A model generated the notes under the pieces. It ran no database searches. It was not told the origin of the DNA and saw only the letters and a list, made by a program, of their open reading frames with translations. This document shows positions 47,471 to 57,919 of a DNA stretch of 64,000 nt, piece after piece (the first letter of the stretch is position 1; every line of letters starts with the position of its first letter). The position numbers were made by a program, and so were the translations under genes. Source of the stretch: Mesodorylaimus sp. YZB2_4 (taxonomy: Eukaryota; Nematoda; Enoplea; Dorylaimida; Dorylaimidae); contig JASANH010001043.1 of NCBI GenBank assembly GCA_030248295.1, forward strand, positions 1-64,000, given 5' to 3'.

Positions 47471-48059
47471 GCTTTCTAATAATTCATGACGTCACAATAG
47501 CCGCTCGATATCCCTCACTTCGTCTCTGTGCGAAGGGGTAAGGGGCCTTATCGTTCACCCTGATCAGGAAGGGAGGCTCGAAGAAACCGTAGAAAAGTTT
47601 ATATTTTGACAGAAAATGCAGGTTTTCCCTTGCAAAATTTTTAATTTTGGGGGGCATATCAATTTTAGCGGGAAGAGATAGCTGATAAATACAGACTTCG
47701 CAGCAGTAAGCGCGCACGGGTAGTCCTTTGACTGCCGTTTCAAGGTCGCACAGTTTTGCAAGTTCAAAAGAGACTGTCCCGTTATATTTTGGACACATTA
47801 CCTAAATCCAGCATGGCGACAGTTTTGACTGCCCTTAAAAATCAAAAGGTGATAAATCGGCGTAGGTCATTCCATCACAATTTGATCTAAATCAGCAACG
47901 GTTTGTTATTTCGAATGCAAATTTATTCACGGAACCTATCCATTATTAGCAAGACAAATTGCATCAAGAAGAAAAGAGCTTGTGCGCTCAAGCGTTGAGG
48001 AACCTTTAAGTTCGGTGAATTCTCAATGAGAATTGATTTCCAAACTCCGTTTTTTTAAA

Positions 48060-48262
48060 ATTCTATACAGATATAAGGCCTGGAAGCGTTTGTCGGTGTC
48101 TCGATTTTCTTTTGGTTCACGTGTTTTCGCTGTATGTCTCATTTTGAAATTGCGTACAGGTTTAAGGCCTCCATTTTTTTATGTTTCGATTTGTTTTTGG
48201 TTTGCGTGGTTCCTGATGAATGTTACATTGCGGTTTTCTAGAATTCTGTGCAGGTTGGTCCA
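48060..48262. repeat. Degenerate 91-bp tandem repeat, about 2.3 copies
   Basis: The motif TACAGRTWTAAGGCCT appears at about 48066 and 48157, with a related GTGCAGGTTGGTCC at about 48248. Each is followed by a T-rich TTTCGATTT/TTCTTTTGG segment. Spacing is about 91 bases. Confidence 0.4.
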
Positions 48263-48774
48263 GCATGCTTTTAAGAAAGCCTACCACCCCACCAAGTAGA
48301 CCCCACACATGCGAAACATACCTGGCAACAACCCCCACACATGCGAAACACAAATGCCAACAATTAGACAGCGGAAATATGCTGCCCTTATCCCCTCTAT
48401 TGTAAGCAGGCTGAAAGTACATCTACATTACGCTGACAGCAAACAGGTTCTACAAACGGGAACTGAAGTTACAGGCTCTTTATTGATCGAACGAATTCGT
48501 CGATTGATCTCACAGTGGCACTGCCACGACCAGTCATCACTTGTGTCGCAACACCAGCCAAGCAGCGAGTTTTTGCAAATAGCTTGTAAACGACCAAATC
48601 AATTGCAGTGGTCGCATCGAGGTCCTCACTATAAATTCGGCTCGTATTGACAAAACTGGCTTGGATCTTTGCATTACTAGTTTCGTTCGAGCGTCCTAAA
48701 CGGAAGCAGACTTCTTGATTTTCCTGCTGCACATGGACTCCGTTAGAGGGTGGGTGGTCCATCGGGGTGTAGGC

Positions 48775-48908
48775 CAGTTGAGCCGTTCCTGATTGCGCCG
48801 TTTCTAGTAGCGCTGACCTATTTGCGCTGTTTTGGTTTGCGCCATGTCCTAATTTCGTCGACCCCGAATTGCGCTTCTTTCTGTTGCGCCGCTCTTTGAT
48901 TGAGCCGG
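48775..48908. repeat. Degenerate TTGCGCC minisatellite, possible MULE terminus
   Basis: About eight imperfect units of 14-18 bp such as GATTGCGCCGTTTCTA, TTTGCGCTGTTTTGG, TTTGCGCCATGTCC and GTTGCGCCGCTCT. This resembles the terminal arrays of MULE elements. It is distinct in sequence from the array at 22.2 kb. No transposase was seen nearby. Confidence 0.4.
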
Positions 48909-49864
48909 GTCATAGAGTGGTATAGCAGTTTGTGGTAGTTGCCTGTGTTTACTCGCACATCATCTAACCTTGTAATAATCCTGATGAAAGTAAAGCTTCC
49001 GGCCGTTTATGATCAGGTCTCTACTAGACGCGATGCTAAAAAAGCTGCGTTTCTGCACTAAAATTTTTGATAGGTTCTTGAGCAAGCCATTAAAATTTCT
49101 ATAGCTCTATAGCGATTCTTAGGATTGTACACCACCAGCGAACTGTCTATGTGGTTTAAAAAACATATGATGGATAGTCCGTTATTTTATATGCTGATGC
49201 AAGAGTGACTGCTGGCGACATAATTAGGTGACCTTGACGCTTGCTGTGTCTCTGCTTTGTTCGATGCTATGGTCCTGCTGATCATGTGCTCTATTTTTGC
49301 GATTGCTGACAGAATATAACAAAAAAAGATTTCTTTTCTATCACTGCAACATGGAATCTAAAAGACAAGAACAATTCGATGGTATTTGTCGCATTGTAAG
49401 GGGGAACATAAGAACTAGTCTGATCTTGAGCACTATAAAAATCATGTCGTATGCGTTCCTTTTACCTTTGGCCTGTTAGGCCTATGTCATTATCGGGTCC
49501 AGGTCATGCTGACTGTTCCCCTTGTCTTCTTTCGTTTTCGTGAATTGCACTTATAACCTTGTGTTGGTATCCTAGTCAGTCTTATATATGTGCCTCGTAT
49601 CGTGCGGTCGGGTGAACGATATTCATGTTCGCCTTGTTGTGAGACACCAGGTCTTACAGCATCCACTTTCGAACAGAGCATAAGAAAAAATTATCCGCAG
49701 TATCGTCAGCTTGATTGTCGCTACCGGGTGGATTCATAAACGCCAAAAAATATTCATTCATGACTTCATCTTGCGGCGTCTCATCTCCCGACATCACGGC
49801 CGTGGTTGCACCACTTTCGATGGTTGCAGTGGCAATAGCGTGCGCAGGCGGCATCAATGGAACG
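48909..49864. other. No gene recognised
   Basis: Mixed-composition sequence with only short open stretches (49297-49479, 49490-49681) that show no family features. Confidence 0.35.
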
Positions 49865-49945
49865 GGAACGTATGGTAGTGCACACGATGGTATGGTAGTG
49901 CACGTATGGTAAGCTGGAAACGTATGGTAGTGCACACGATGTAGA
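49865..49945. repeat. Short tandem repeat CGTATGGTAGTGCACACGAT
   Basis: CGTATGGTAGTGCACACGAT occurs at about 49869 and 49921 with partial copies between. Unknown origin. Confidence 0.5.
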
Positions 49946-49971
49946 TACTCAGGTAGCGACAACCTATTGCA

Positions 49972-50170
49972 AAAGCGTGGGTGTTTCGAAGTCCTCCTGC
50001 TGATTTGAAGTGGGACGTTTGGTCACAATATGGATGGCTTCTTTGATCTTCAGAAGTTTCTCGAAATTTGCACGATCGATGTTGCGAAAATCATCACAGC
50101 CAGCGTCATGTCCCGCTTGAAGCATGTGATCCAAGATAGCCAAGTCGGCTGTGGCTCGAACACGTTTCCC
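49972..50170 (-). pseudogene. GIY-YIG-like C-terminal fragment
   Basis: The minus strand reads ATADLAILDHMLQAGHDAGC, then KLLKIKEAIHIVTKRPTSNQQ, before a stop. A pattern of D/E-H....GH followed 25-35 residues later by EAI.I....P..N is typical of the end of GIY-YIG nuclease domains attached to Penelope-like elements and some other retroelements. The GIY and YIG motifs and any reverse transcriptase were not found upstream, so only a scrap remains. Confidence 0.35.
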
Positions 50171-51240
50171 CGTTATAAAATGTCGCTATGAAGACGCCTC
50201 AATTTCAAATTCTATTTTTGTCTTTTATGTAGTATCTGCAGGTCGATGTCATCTCGACGCATACAGGCTAATCTTCCTTATTTTTGCCAAAACTACGGTA
50301 CAGTTGTGGCTTCCCTTCACTGACATACTCATTGTCATGGCTTCTGCACCAGTCTATTAGTCTCGTCGACCTTAAATTTTATTGGATGAACAAGCAATGA
50401 GTTCTTACTTTGGGCTTATCAAGTTGACTCCTTTGTTCTTCCATTTAGTGTCCAATAATTGTGGCCATTTAGACGGACTGATATGTGTGCCATTCGCGGG
50501 CGCCTTTTTCTTGTGATCCCGGTTCTTGTGGTTGGTGCCAAAATGGTCGCTATCGAAATCGGTGAGCCATTAAAAAAGACGGCGTCGAACAAAGGAGCTT
50601 TATTGGACCGTCGGGGTAGCACCTCTCCCTCTCTGATTACGTTCTGAGATACGCGGTCTTATAGACGCTTTTAACTTATTATTATAGCGCACAAAGTAAT
50701 CATTATTCCGATAGTTAAAGGTGTTAAAAGAACAGCATAACACTCAGGATGTGTGCAAGAGACTTCTAATAATAGTGGGAGCTAGAGGTGCGTGCTTTTC
50801 GAAGCAAGACGAATGAATGAAGAGATGGCAATTCATCCATGCCCCAAAGTGTTACACCACCAAGACCTTACCAAGGTGAGTCCGTCCGCTTCCACTCATG
50901 AAATCGAGTCTCATTCGTTAACCCATTGTTATTTCCGTTATAAGAAAACGCGACTCAAAAAAATAAACGAAACCCCTTCTCCTAGGCACTCGCACATAAA
51001 TTATACACCACTCACGTGCCAGTGCTCTTCTTCCTGCCTTCTTCCACCTTCTTAGGGCCGATGTCTGCGTCTTCTGCTGTGACTCCGATCGCTGCTTCGG
51101 TCGTCCCTCCGTTTCCTCGAGTCTCGATTATTTGTTCGGCGGTTGTTCCGCTTGGGCCTCAGCGCCCATTGATTCGTTACTAGCCTCGTAGACCTATCGC
51201 ACCGGGTTTGCATTTCTTCGCCGCACTATTCTTACCACTT
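50171..51240. other. No gene recognised
   Basis: Several short open stretches on both strands, none with recognisable features. Confidence 0.35.
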
Positions 51241-51289
51241 CACTTCCGCCCTGAATGCCCAAAACCATGAGTTGCACCTGTGCCGCTAA

Positions 51290-52552
51290 TCATTCCCGAT
51301 CGGCCAGCAGTGCGTGACTTGCCACCACCGGTCGCGCCATGCTCATCAATAGCAATGGCGTTGGTCGTATTCCATCTGACCAAGCCTGCGCCGCGTGCCT
51401 ATTCAATAATCCGTGGTAAGGGAACCGCACTTCTTGGCGTCCCGTCAACCTTGTAACCACAAGAGCCGCTCGTTCTCGTGGCAATGCTGGTGGCCCGAAA
51501 TGTGTAGGTCCTTGTGGCAGCACTGTATAGAGCCCCATCTACGCCACCACTAGACCCCGCACAAAATAGATCGTCCCCATAGTGTACCAGCCAATGCTCG
51601 CCACATAATTCAGAAACTTTTCATTCGGCCCGATCCTCAATGTCACTCACTCAGAATCCACCACCATTCGGCTCTAAAATGTACCCAGAGCTCAAAAGGT
51701 GCAATCCTGGTTGCCGTTCTGTCCGCATGGAACATTCGAATTGCCACGCTTCTCCTTCGTTCACCAATACTCTTCTCCTCTCGCATAATTGACCGCTCAG
51801 TGGGATGTTGGACATGATCCTCGTTAAACGGATCACCTCTGATAAATAAAACGAGATCACCCAAATCACAGGCATTTTCCTGAAAGGCCGGTTCAGTATC
51901 GATGTATAAATTGAGACCCAGAATAAATAAGCAAAATACCGCCTCAATGAATGGATGGTGGTACCGCCGAATTGATCGCCTGATCTCCTCTCCCGCGTGC
52001 CGCTCTGATCGGACCACTATCTCAAATATCGGAATCAGCGTGCATGCCAACGCACGCATCCGTTGGGCGACCTGTTCTTCTTTCCGAGGTTGTGGTATTA
52101 TATGCCACTGCAACCCGTTTTGTAGTGCCAGCGTCGGCAGAGAGACCTGCATGCCATGTTTGTCCAAGGACCGCCATTCAGCCTGCCCTCCCCAATCGCT
52201 TGACCGCACATAATTGGTCCAGAATTGGTCGATCGTCTGATCCCCTTGGTGATAGCCGTGCCCTTATCACCTCCTCGTCTTGATCTTCCGGCCCAGGTGT
52301 CCCAGCTGGGGCCGGCCTTGCCGCTATCCACACCTTGCTTACTTGTGGCCGCACCACATCGCTCCTCGTTTCTGCCACATCGACCCTTGGTCCTAGCCTC
52401 GTCCAAACTGATTCTTGTTGTCCTCTCTCGTCCAATGGTGCAAACACAACCCGCGCTTTTGCCTGTCCTCGCTGCTCCTCGTCATCCATTTGTTTTGTGA
52501 TGAAGTTGGGCGAGGGAGAGGTGCTTTGACCTAGCTGACCCAACGGACTCAA
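51290..52552 (-). pseudogene. Unidentified decayed reading frame
   Basis: Three minus-strand stretches follow one another with frame changes near 52200 and 51640: an Asp/Glu/Arg/Pro-rich N-terminal part (52552-52178), a globular-looking middle (52209-51643, with IRRYHHPFIEAVFCLFILGL and RIAPFELWVHFRAEWWW), and a C-terminal part (51538-51290, RERAALVVTRLTGRQEVRF). The middle ends at a GTGAGT that could be a splice donor. The sequence composition looks protein-coding, but I could not assign a family. It could be part of a transposon or an old viral insertion; both are guesses. Confidence 0.4.
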
Positions 52553-52599
52553 CTACACACGACACTCGATAATTGCTTACTGATCGTGCGCTGGCGATA

Positions 52600-53441
52600 T
52601 GGGTCATTTCGCTTGGCGCCCCGTGCACCGACCAAACGAGCCATGAAACGATGGATGCGAACTCGTGGCAAATGTGAAGACCCTGGCCTTCAGGGAAATG
52701 TGAATTTTTCTGGTCTTGGGGGAAAAATGGCTTGTATGAGATCTGGAAATTCGATATCAGGATATTTCGTAAGCATTGTCAGTCGCACGTACCTATTCGC
52801 TGCTGCTAGGATAGGTTTGCGGTCATCAATCTGGATCAGGTTGGACAGGTGTTCACTGATCAGCTCATCTGGTTCGGGCTCTTCTGTCTTAGGTGGTGTT
52901 ACTTCCTGGCTCAGCCGCTCATGGCGCAGAGTCTTAGGGGTAATACTATAGGTGTCAGGGCAGCTTGACTTATTTCAGGTTCACTGTCAGACGAGGTCAC
53001 GACTTCTTGGCTCAGCCGCTGAAGGCGCAGAGTCCCGAGAGCGATTCTAGTCTGTTCAGCTGTTTTACCAGGAAAGGACTTGGCCAGGGTCTTAGCTCTC
53101 TCCGTAGGTCGCATAGATGGATCGAGCTTTTGGTTTACCTTTGCAAGTCTAACGATTTCGTCAACAGACCAAGTTTGTCTTTACGTGGATTGATTTGGGA
53201 GATCGGCATTTTACTCATCAGGATGTTTGTGCCGACGGTGTTGGGAGAGTCCCACTTTAGTAGGCCACACTGAATTGCACTCAAGACAAGAGAAACTAGC
53301 TATGGGCTGCGAGGCGGAGCTAGTTGATGGCTGACTTTCCTTATAAAATGAAGCGACCTCGGGCTGTGCGGCCTGGATGGATTGTCTGGTCTTACAAGAC
53401 TTAGTATGACTAGACATTAGGCCAAAAGAAAGGGACTGCAT
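52600..53441 (-). pseudogene. R2/NeSL-like LINE N-terminus: C2H2 zinc finger and Myb-like domain
   Basis: CLECNSVWPTKVGLSQHRRHKH (53290-53222) is a C2H2 finger of the type at the N-terminus of R2 and NeSL LINEs. After a frame change, WSVDEIVRLAKVNQKLDPSM and LAKSFPGKTAEQTRIALGTL (53170-53030) have the layout of the Myb-like DNA-binding domain that follows in these elements. Coding pattern continues to about 52600 (NLIQIDDRKPILAAANRYVR, YPDIEFPDLIQAIFP). No reverse transcriptase was found, so the copy ends there or is cut. A duplicated stretch of about 103 bp lies inside. Confidence 0.6.
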
Positions 53442-54862
53442 ATCGATACTATGATGGCAGGACCTACAGACTAAGAAAAAGGTCTGAAGGTGGTGGATTT
53501 CGCTGCAGTGGGCCCAAAGTGACTTGGCAGATCAGAAGCTGGAGTTACGGGTTGGGCAAGTCAGGGGCAACTGGATTGGACATTCTAGGACAAGTTTGGT
53601 CAAACCGCGTCTTTGTTCATAGTCAATAGACAAGCCATGGTAAGGCAAGGGTAAAGGCATGCCGGATTTATTTTCTAAATTTGACGTAACGATTTGATTC
53701 ACCTGATTTTGTTTTGCTGGGCCGAGAACCAGGCCACCAGATACGGGCTGGTGGGCCCCGTCACCAATTTCTTCCCGAGGTCTGATGTCTGATGAGGACT
53801 TTGGGTTAGGCTTCTAGGCTTCGGGTCGGAGCAAGCAAGGGAGAGGGCTAGGCTGGTTGGGGTGTATAGAGTTGAACTTCGGCAGGAAGAAGACTGGGTT
53901 CGTTTAGGTGGTATCTTGGATCGAAATTGAACAATTGAATTCGAATCGATATCGAATTCGGAATTGAACTATTGGATACATCATTGAGCTATTAAGTAGA
54001 TGATTGAACCGTTGGAATCGAATCGAAACGATCGACTTAGTTGTTGAATTAGATGAAGGTGTAAGGTGGGTGGATTGGTTGAAATGGTTGGATAGGCTAG
54101 AACTGTAGGCAGGGACTAGTCATATTACGCTCCAACGGTACGATTTTTCTCGTTGAACTTACCCCTAAGGGCCGGCGATCACAAGCTAGCAGGTGTTATA
54201 TACGTGATACATCGTAGTATGCCTGGTGGTCTTGTAGTTTATGCGAATATGTATTCGCCACCCTCCCGTCCTAAATCATACTTAGGACTTATCGTTAGGC
54301 CTGAGAGGGGCGTATCACGAATCACTGCCTGCTGTATATGTTATGTTCTGCTGTTTATGCTTGTACTAAAGAGTGTATCAAGTTCACACCCCAAGAAATG
54401 ACTTACTCTCGATACAGTTAGTTCAACGCAGGTTGGAATTTAAACCAGTCGCCACCGAATTCTTTTTATGCTCGTTCCCTTGGCTCAGACGGCCAGATCG
54501 TTCAAAGATAGCCAGTCATATTAGCCTCTCGCCTGGTACTTTAGAAGTTTCTGAAGTTTGAGTTACTAGTTGCAGGGACGTAGACCATATGACTTGGCAC
54601 TTGCTTCCATAAAGCAACGTGGAATCAACTACGTCTATCTTCCAGCTTTGCAACAAAAAATGAAATGGAGACGAAAGAACCACAAATGACGTTTATTGAC
54701 CAGCACGAGAATACGCTCTGACTGATACATGAACAGATGCTTCTATTTATTATCTTCCTAATACACATGCCTGGTAAGAACTAGTCTATCAGCACAAATA
54801 TGAACAAAAGAGAACAGGCGCAAGTCAGTGAAATGAGGCGAAATGACACCATGCAAAATGGG
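53442..54862. other. No gene recognised
   Basis: Contains a GAATCGA/AATTGAA-rich low-complexity stretch at 53935-54040. Open stretches at 54153-54401 and 54373-54561 have no features. Confidence 0.35.
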
Positions 54863-55060
54863 CTACAACACGCAAACGGAACATTCAGGAACGTCTGACG
54901 TGAGTGGCATTTCAATTGACTTAACGTCATCCACCTTCGTGATTTGTGGTTGGTGTTTTAAATAACAGTGCAGCCGGCGTGGAATTTCTGTAGGCTGCTT
55001 GTGATAGCTTTCTAGCGTGGAAAGCAGTTTGACATGCGACACCTGATCGAACATTAAAAA
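54863..55060 (-). pseudogene. LINE reverse transcriptase scrap
   Basis: MFDQVSHVKLLSTLESY followed by IPRRLHCYLKHQPQITKVDD and PLTSDVPECSV matches, position by position, the AFDxVxHxxLLxxL ... SYLxxRxQxVxV ... xTSGVPQGSV segment of CR1/Jockey-type RTs. The GVPQGS block has decayed to DVPECS. Only this segment is preserved. Confidence 0.55.
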
Positions 55061-55214
55061 AATAAACCACTAACTAGCTGGAAATTAGGGCCATTTAGCC
55101 AGTTGTGTGTAGATTGAGCTTGCAAAGTAGCCAATTTTGGAGAATTCAGAATTTTTGCGCGGTCAGAGCTGTCGACAAGGCTACCAAAATAGCACAAGAA
55201 GAAATGCTATAAAC

Positions 55215-56345
55215 GATTGAAGCGCTTCGGTCCTCGACAGATTTTAGCTGGAGACGGTCACAACGATCCACCTGACTCTTGTGCCAAGCATTGGACATAT
55301 ACTCTTATCGCGGCTGGTATCGAGAAGCAAAAAGACAACGAACAACAATACTTTTGCTTCCTTGCGTCTGCGATGGCTACATCCTGAACCAAGACGTCGT
55401 GAATTTCCGCCATATGGACAAAAAATCACCCACCGCCGAGCACGCGGCCTTTAGGCTTTTGTTCAATGCGTGTATCAGAGTATCGGAGCTTCTCAATGAT
55501 GAACATTCAATACAAACAGCTGGCTTAAAGAAACTGCCGTTTTGCAAGAAACTGTATCGAACGAAAAACACGAAAAAGGCAGCCAAACACAGAATAGAAG
55601 AGTTTCTACGCCGCATCCACTCCATGCCCTGCTCATCGGATGTTTTGCTCTCGTTGCTGTATATCACGGTATCGATATTTGGGACACGGCTACAGATGTC
55701 AGGCTCAATGTAAAGCGAGCAAGTGATTTCAATGGACAGAACAGGCAAGGTTTTACTCTGCTCACTAACTCGGTTGGGGTTATATATCTCAGGCGGCGCC
55801 TGATGAAAAGCGAGCTGATGGTTCCAATGAACGGTCGTTTTATTTGTTGCGAGCTTCTTATTCACACAATCACTTATGGAAGTGCAGTGAACTTGCGTGT
55901 AGGGACCCAGAAATATTTCAGGTAAGCGCATCTAGAAAGGATCTCTTCTGCCCCCTTCTTACTGTTGCAATATTGTTTTATTTCAGACATGGTGGCTTAG
56001 ATGCCGCGACCATTTGGCTGAGGATCACCAGAACTGTATGCACGCAGAGACCGACCGCACGCCGCCCATGATGACTGGAACGAAAGCATTCGCGCAGTAC
56101 CACATTTGTCTAGCGGGAAGCCAAACTCGCCGATCAGTTATGTCGCTCAACGCGCTCAGTCTAGCTTACGCTTCGAAATGCCTGGATTTCAGCTACGACT
56201 TCATGATTCTTCCGAAACAGCTGGCGACTCTTGATTACAACTACCACGTGCGACTTGAACTGAAAACGAAGCTGGATATACCGATGTTTTCACATCAATA
56301 TCACAAAGCGTCAAAAGCATTAGCTCCTCGCTTATGTGAGAGGTT
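55215..56345 (+). pseudogene. Decayed DDE-type transposase (GDG..SAK..TYTL family)
   Basis: ILAGDGHNDPPDSCAKHWTY (55241 onward) matches the GDGRxDSPGxSAKxxTYTL block of a transposase family common in invertebrate genomes. It is followed, in another frame, by MDKKSPTAEHAAFRLL and ELLNDEHSIQTAGLKKL (the S..xE...F and TDxHxxI blocks). Then come HNHLWKCSELACRDPEIFQ and, after a 65-nt intron-like gap (55922-55986), TWWLRCRDHLAEDHQNC, LAYASKCLDFSY and QLATLDYNYHV, matching its C-terminal blocks. The first block has lost GR and G. Several frame changes show it is dead. I am confident of the family, not of its superfamily name. Confidence 0.6.
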
Positions 56346-56603
56346 AGTTTCTTTTGGCTCACATCTGACCATTTCGCTGATATATTGGTCAATATACATA
56401 TAAGAAAATATTTGCAGGACGCGTGTGGCGTTAAGTGTATTAGCGACCTTCTCATTCAACAACGGTAGAAGAAAAAATCCAATTCGAACACAAGGACAAC
56501 CTTCCCCAGTTTACGAAGAACTGCCGCTTTCTTCAAGCATTCTCGCCCACCGCCGGGCACCATTACTTGGCTGTACCTAGAAAGAGCGTCTAGCACCTGG
56601 CCA

Positions 56604-56688
56604 CCGGCCTCGTGGCCTGTCTGGTTAGGCGACTGCCTCTCACGCCAGGTGCGCAGTTACGGGCGAGTGTTCGACTCGCGGGCTGGTA
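56604..56688 (+). tRNA. tRNA-Glu-like sequence, probably a SINE head
   Basis: GTGGCCTGTCTGGTTAGGC resembles an A box and D arm, CTCTCAC an anticodon loop with CTC, and GCGAGTGTTCGACTCGC a T arm with B box. The order and spacing match a tRNA-Glu. The acceptor arms do not pair well (GGCCTCG against GGGCTGG) and no CCA or terminator was seen. It is therefore more likely a tRNA-derived SINE or pseudogene than a working tRNA. Confidence 0.5.
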
Positions 56689-56689
56689 A

Positions 56690-57456
56690 ATTATTTCGTG
56701 TAAAATGTGTCCCGTCACCCTCGAGTGCGCATAAGCGTTTGGTGATGTGGTAAAACATGAACATGAAGCGTCATTGACTTACCTGTCCATTACCTTACCA
56801 TTGTCTGACATCTGCGAAAGAGAGCGAGCAAGCTTGTAGTTGGCAGACCTCGCGCTGTCTGGAAATTCAAGTTTCTGCTTTTTACGGGAATAAGGATCTG
56901 AACAAAACAGCATGCCGACCTTGTCTTCCAGGTGCTACTCGAACATAAAATAGCATACTCACAATCTTAAAGATCACATTCTCTATCCGCCCCCCCCCCC
57001 CCCGTGCTACCATAGTTCAAGATGTTTCAATTATAATAACAGAAAACTGTCCTTCGTAGCGTCAAACAGAAACTGATTAACCTTTTGCGGCGAACATCTA
57101 TTGTACTGTACTGCAAACAACTAAAAATGTGCGCCCTCCCTGACTCTGTATCGCTACTTTTTGTTTCTGAGGGCAGCAAACTGTGGTGTTAATTGTTGGG
57201 CAGAAACTGATTCGCGTAGGTCTTGACCTTCTTACTTCACGCTCTTAAATTTAAATGACTGTGAAAACCAAAGAAATCGACAAGTACCGTACTGACCATA
57301 ATTTGATATCAAGCATGCATTGCATAACAGTGCAATCAGGTAAATTAAGAATCGCCTTGTAAGAACTTGCCCATTTGCCTAACTTGCCTATCATCCAGAC
57401 TCGACTGTATCCGTTTTTGGTGTCGTAGAAGCAGCTTCCACGATGCGCCTGGCTCT
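56690..57456. other. No gene; contains C14 run
   Basis: A homopolymer of 14 Cs at 56990-57003. An open stretch at 57251-57481 on the minus strand runs past the end of the peptide gene in another frame. Nothing else recognised; the part next to 57456 is probably the 3' UTR of the peptide gene. Confidence 0.35.
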
Positions 57457-57690
57457 CTACTCGATGCGGTTGTACTTGCACCTGGTCTTAGGCGGGCATT
57501 GGGACTCGATGTAGTCTCCGTTCGGCTGGCAGGTCATGTACGAAAATCCTCTGTCATAGCACACTCGATCATTAATTCGCAGTTCGATTTCTCTGTCAGA
57601 CAGTGGAAGTTTGCAGCCAGCCTTGACTTGGATAATCTTTGGGTAAAGTACAACAGCAAAAAACACGAATGAGACTGAACAGCGGGCCAT
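57457..57690 (-). CDS. Small secreted cysteine-rich peptide (77 aa)
   Basis: The N-terminus MARCSVSFVFFAVVLYPKI is a good signal peptide with likely cleavage after VKA. The mature part of about 53 residues has five cysteines (GCK, VCYDRG, MTCQPNGD, QCPP, TRCKY). Their spacing, with an aromatic residue between the second and third, recalls chitin-binding peritrophin-type (CBM14) modules, but the similarity is only suggestive. The ATG is the first in frame. It is one of very few frames in the window that look like an intact host gene. Function not known. Confidence 0.5.
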   Translation of the reverse strand: MARCSVSFVFFAVVLYPKIIQVKAGCKLPLSDREIELRINDRVCYDRGFSYMTCQPNGDYIESQCPPKTRCKYNRIE

Positions 57691-57909
57691 CGTTCTGAAA
57701 AAAAAAATGGTTGCGGGGAATGATCATCTGGTCTGGCCTCCTGCTAGAGCATCAGCCCATTGCTCCCTGTGAGATAGAGCAGGGACACTTAATCAAGAAG
57801 ACAAATTTCGCACCCGTGTTATCTCACAGCAGAACACGCTCCCGCACTGATGACCCTGCCAGCCCTAAACTAGAAAGGGACTCAAACCTTAATTTCAGTT
57901 TGTACCCAG

Positions 57910-57916
57910 TTATATA
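57910..57916 (-). promoter_or_regulatory. Possible TATA box of the peptide gene
   Basis: TATATAA on the minus strand, about 220 bases upstream of the ATG at 57690. This would leave a leader of about 190 bases. Confidence 0.35.
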
Positions 57917-57919
57917 AGC

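Noticed and set aside
48469..48762. 97-codon minus-strand frame as a gene
   Set aside because: Protein-like in parts, but without start context, family features or splice structure I could support.
52098..52500. Plus-strand frames opposite the unidentified minus-strand frame
   Set aside because: They look like shadows; the minus-strand stretches are longer and follow each other in order.
55377..55931. 184-codon minus-strand frame
   Set aside because: It lies opposite the decayed transposase, whose conserved blocks are on the plus strand.
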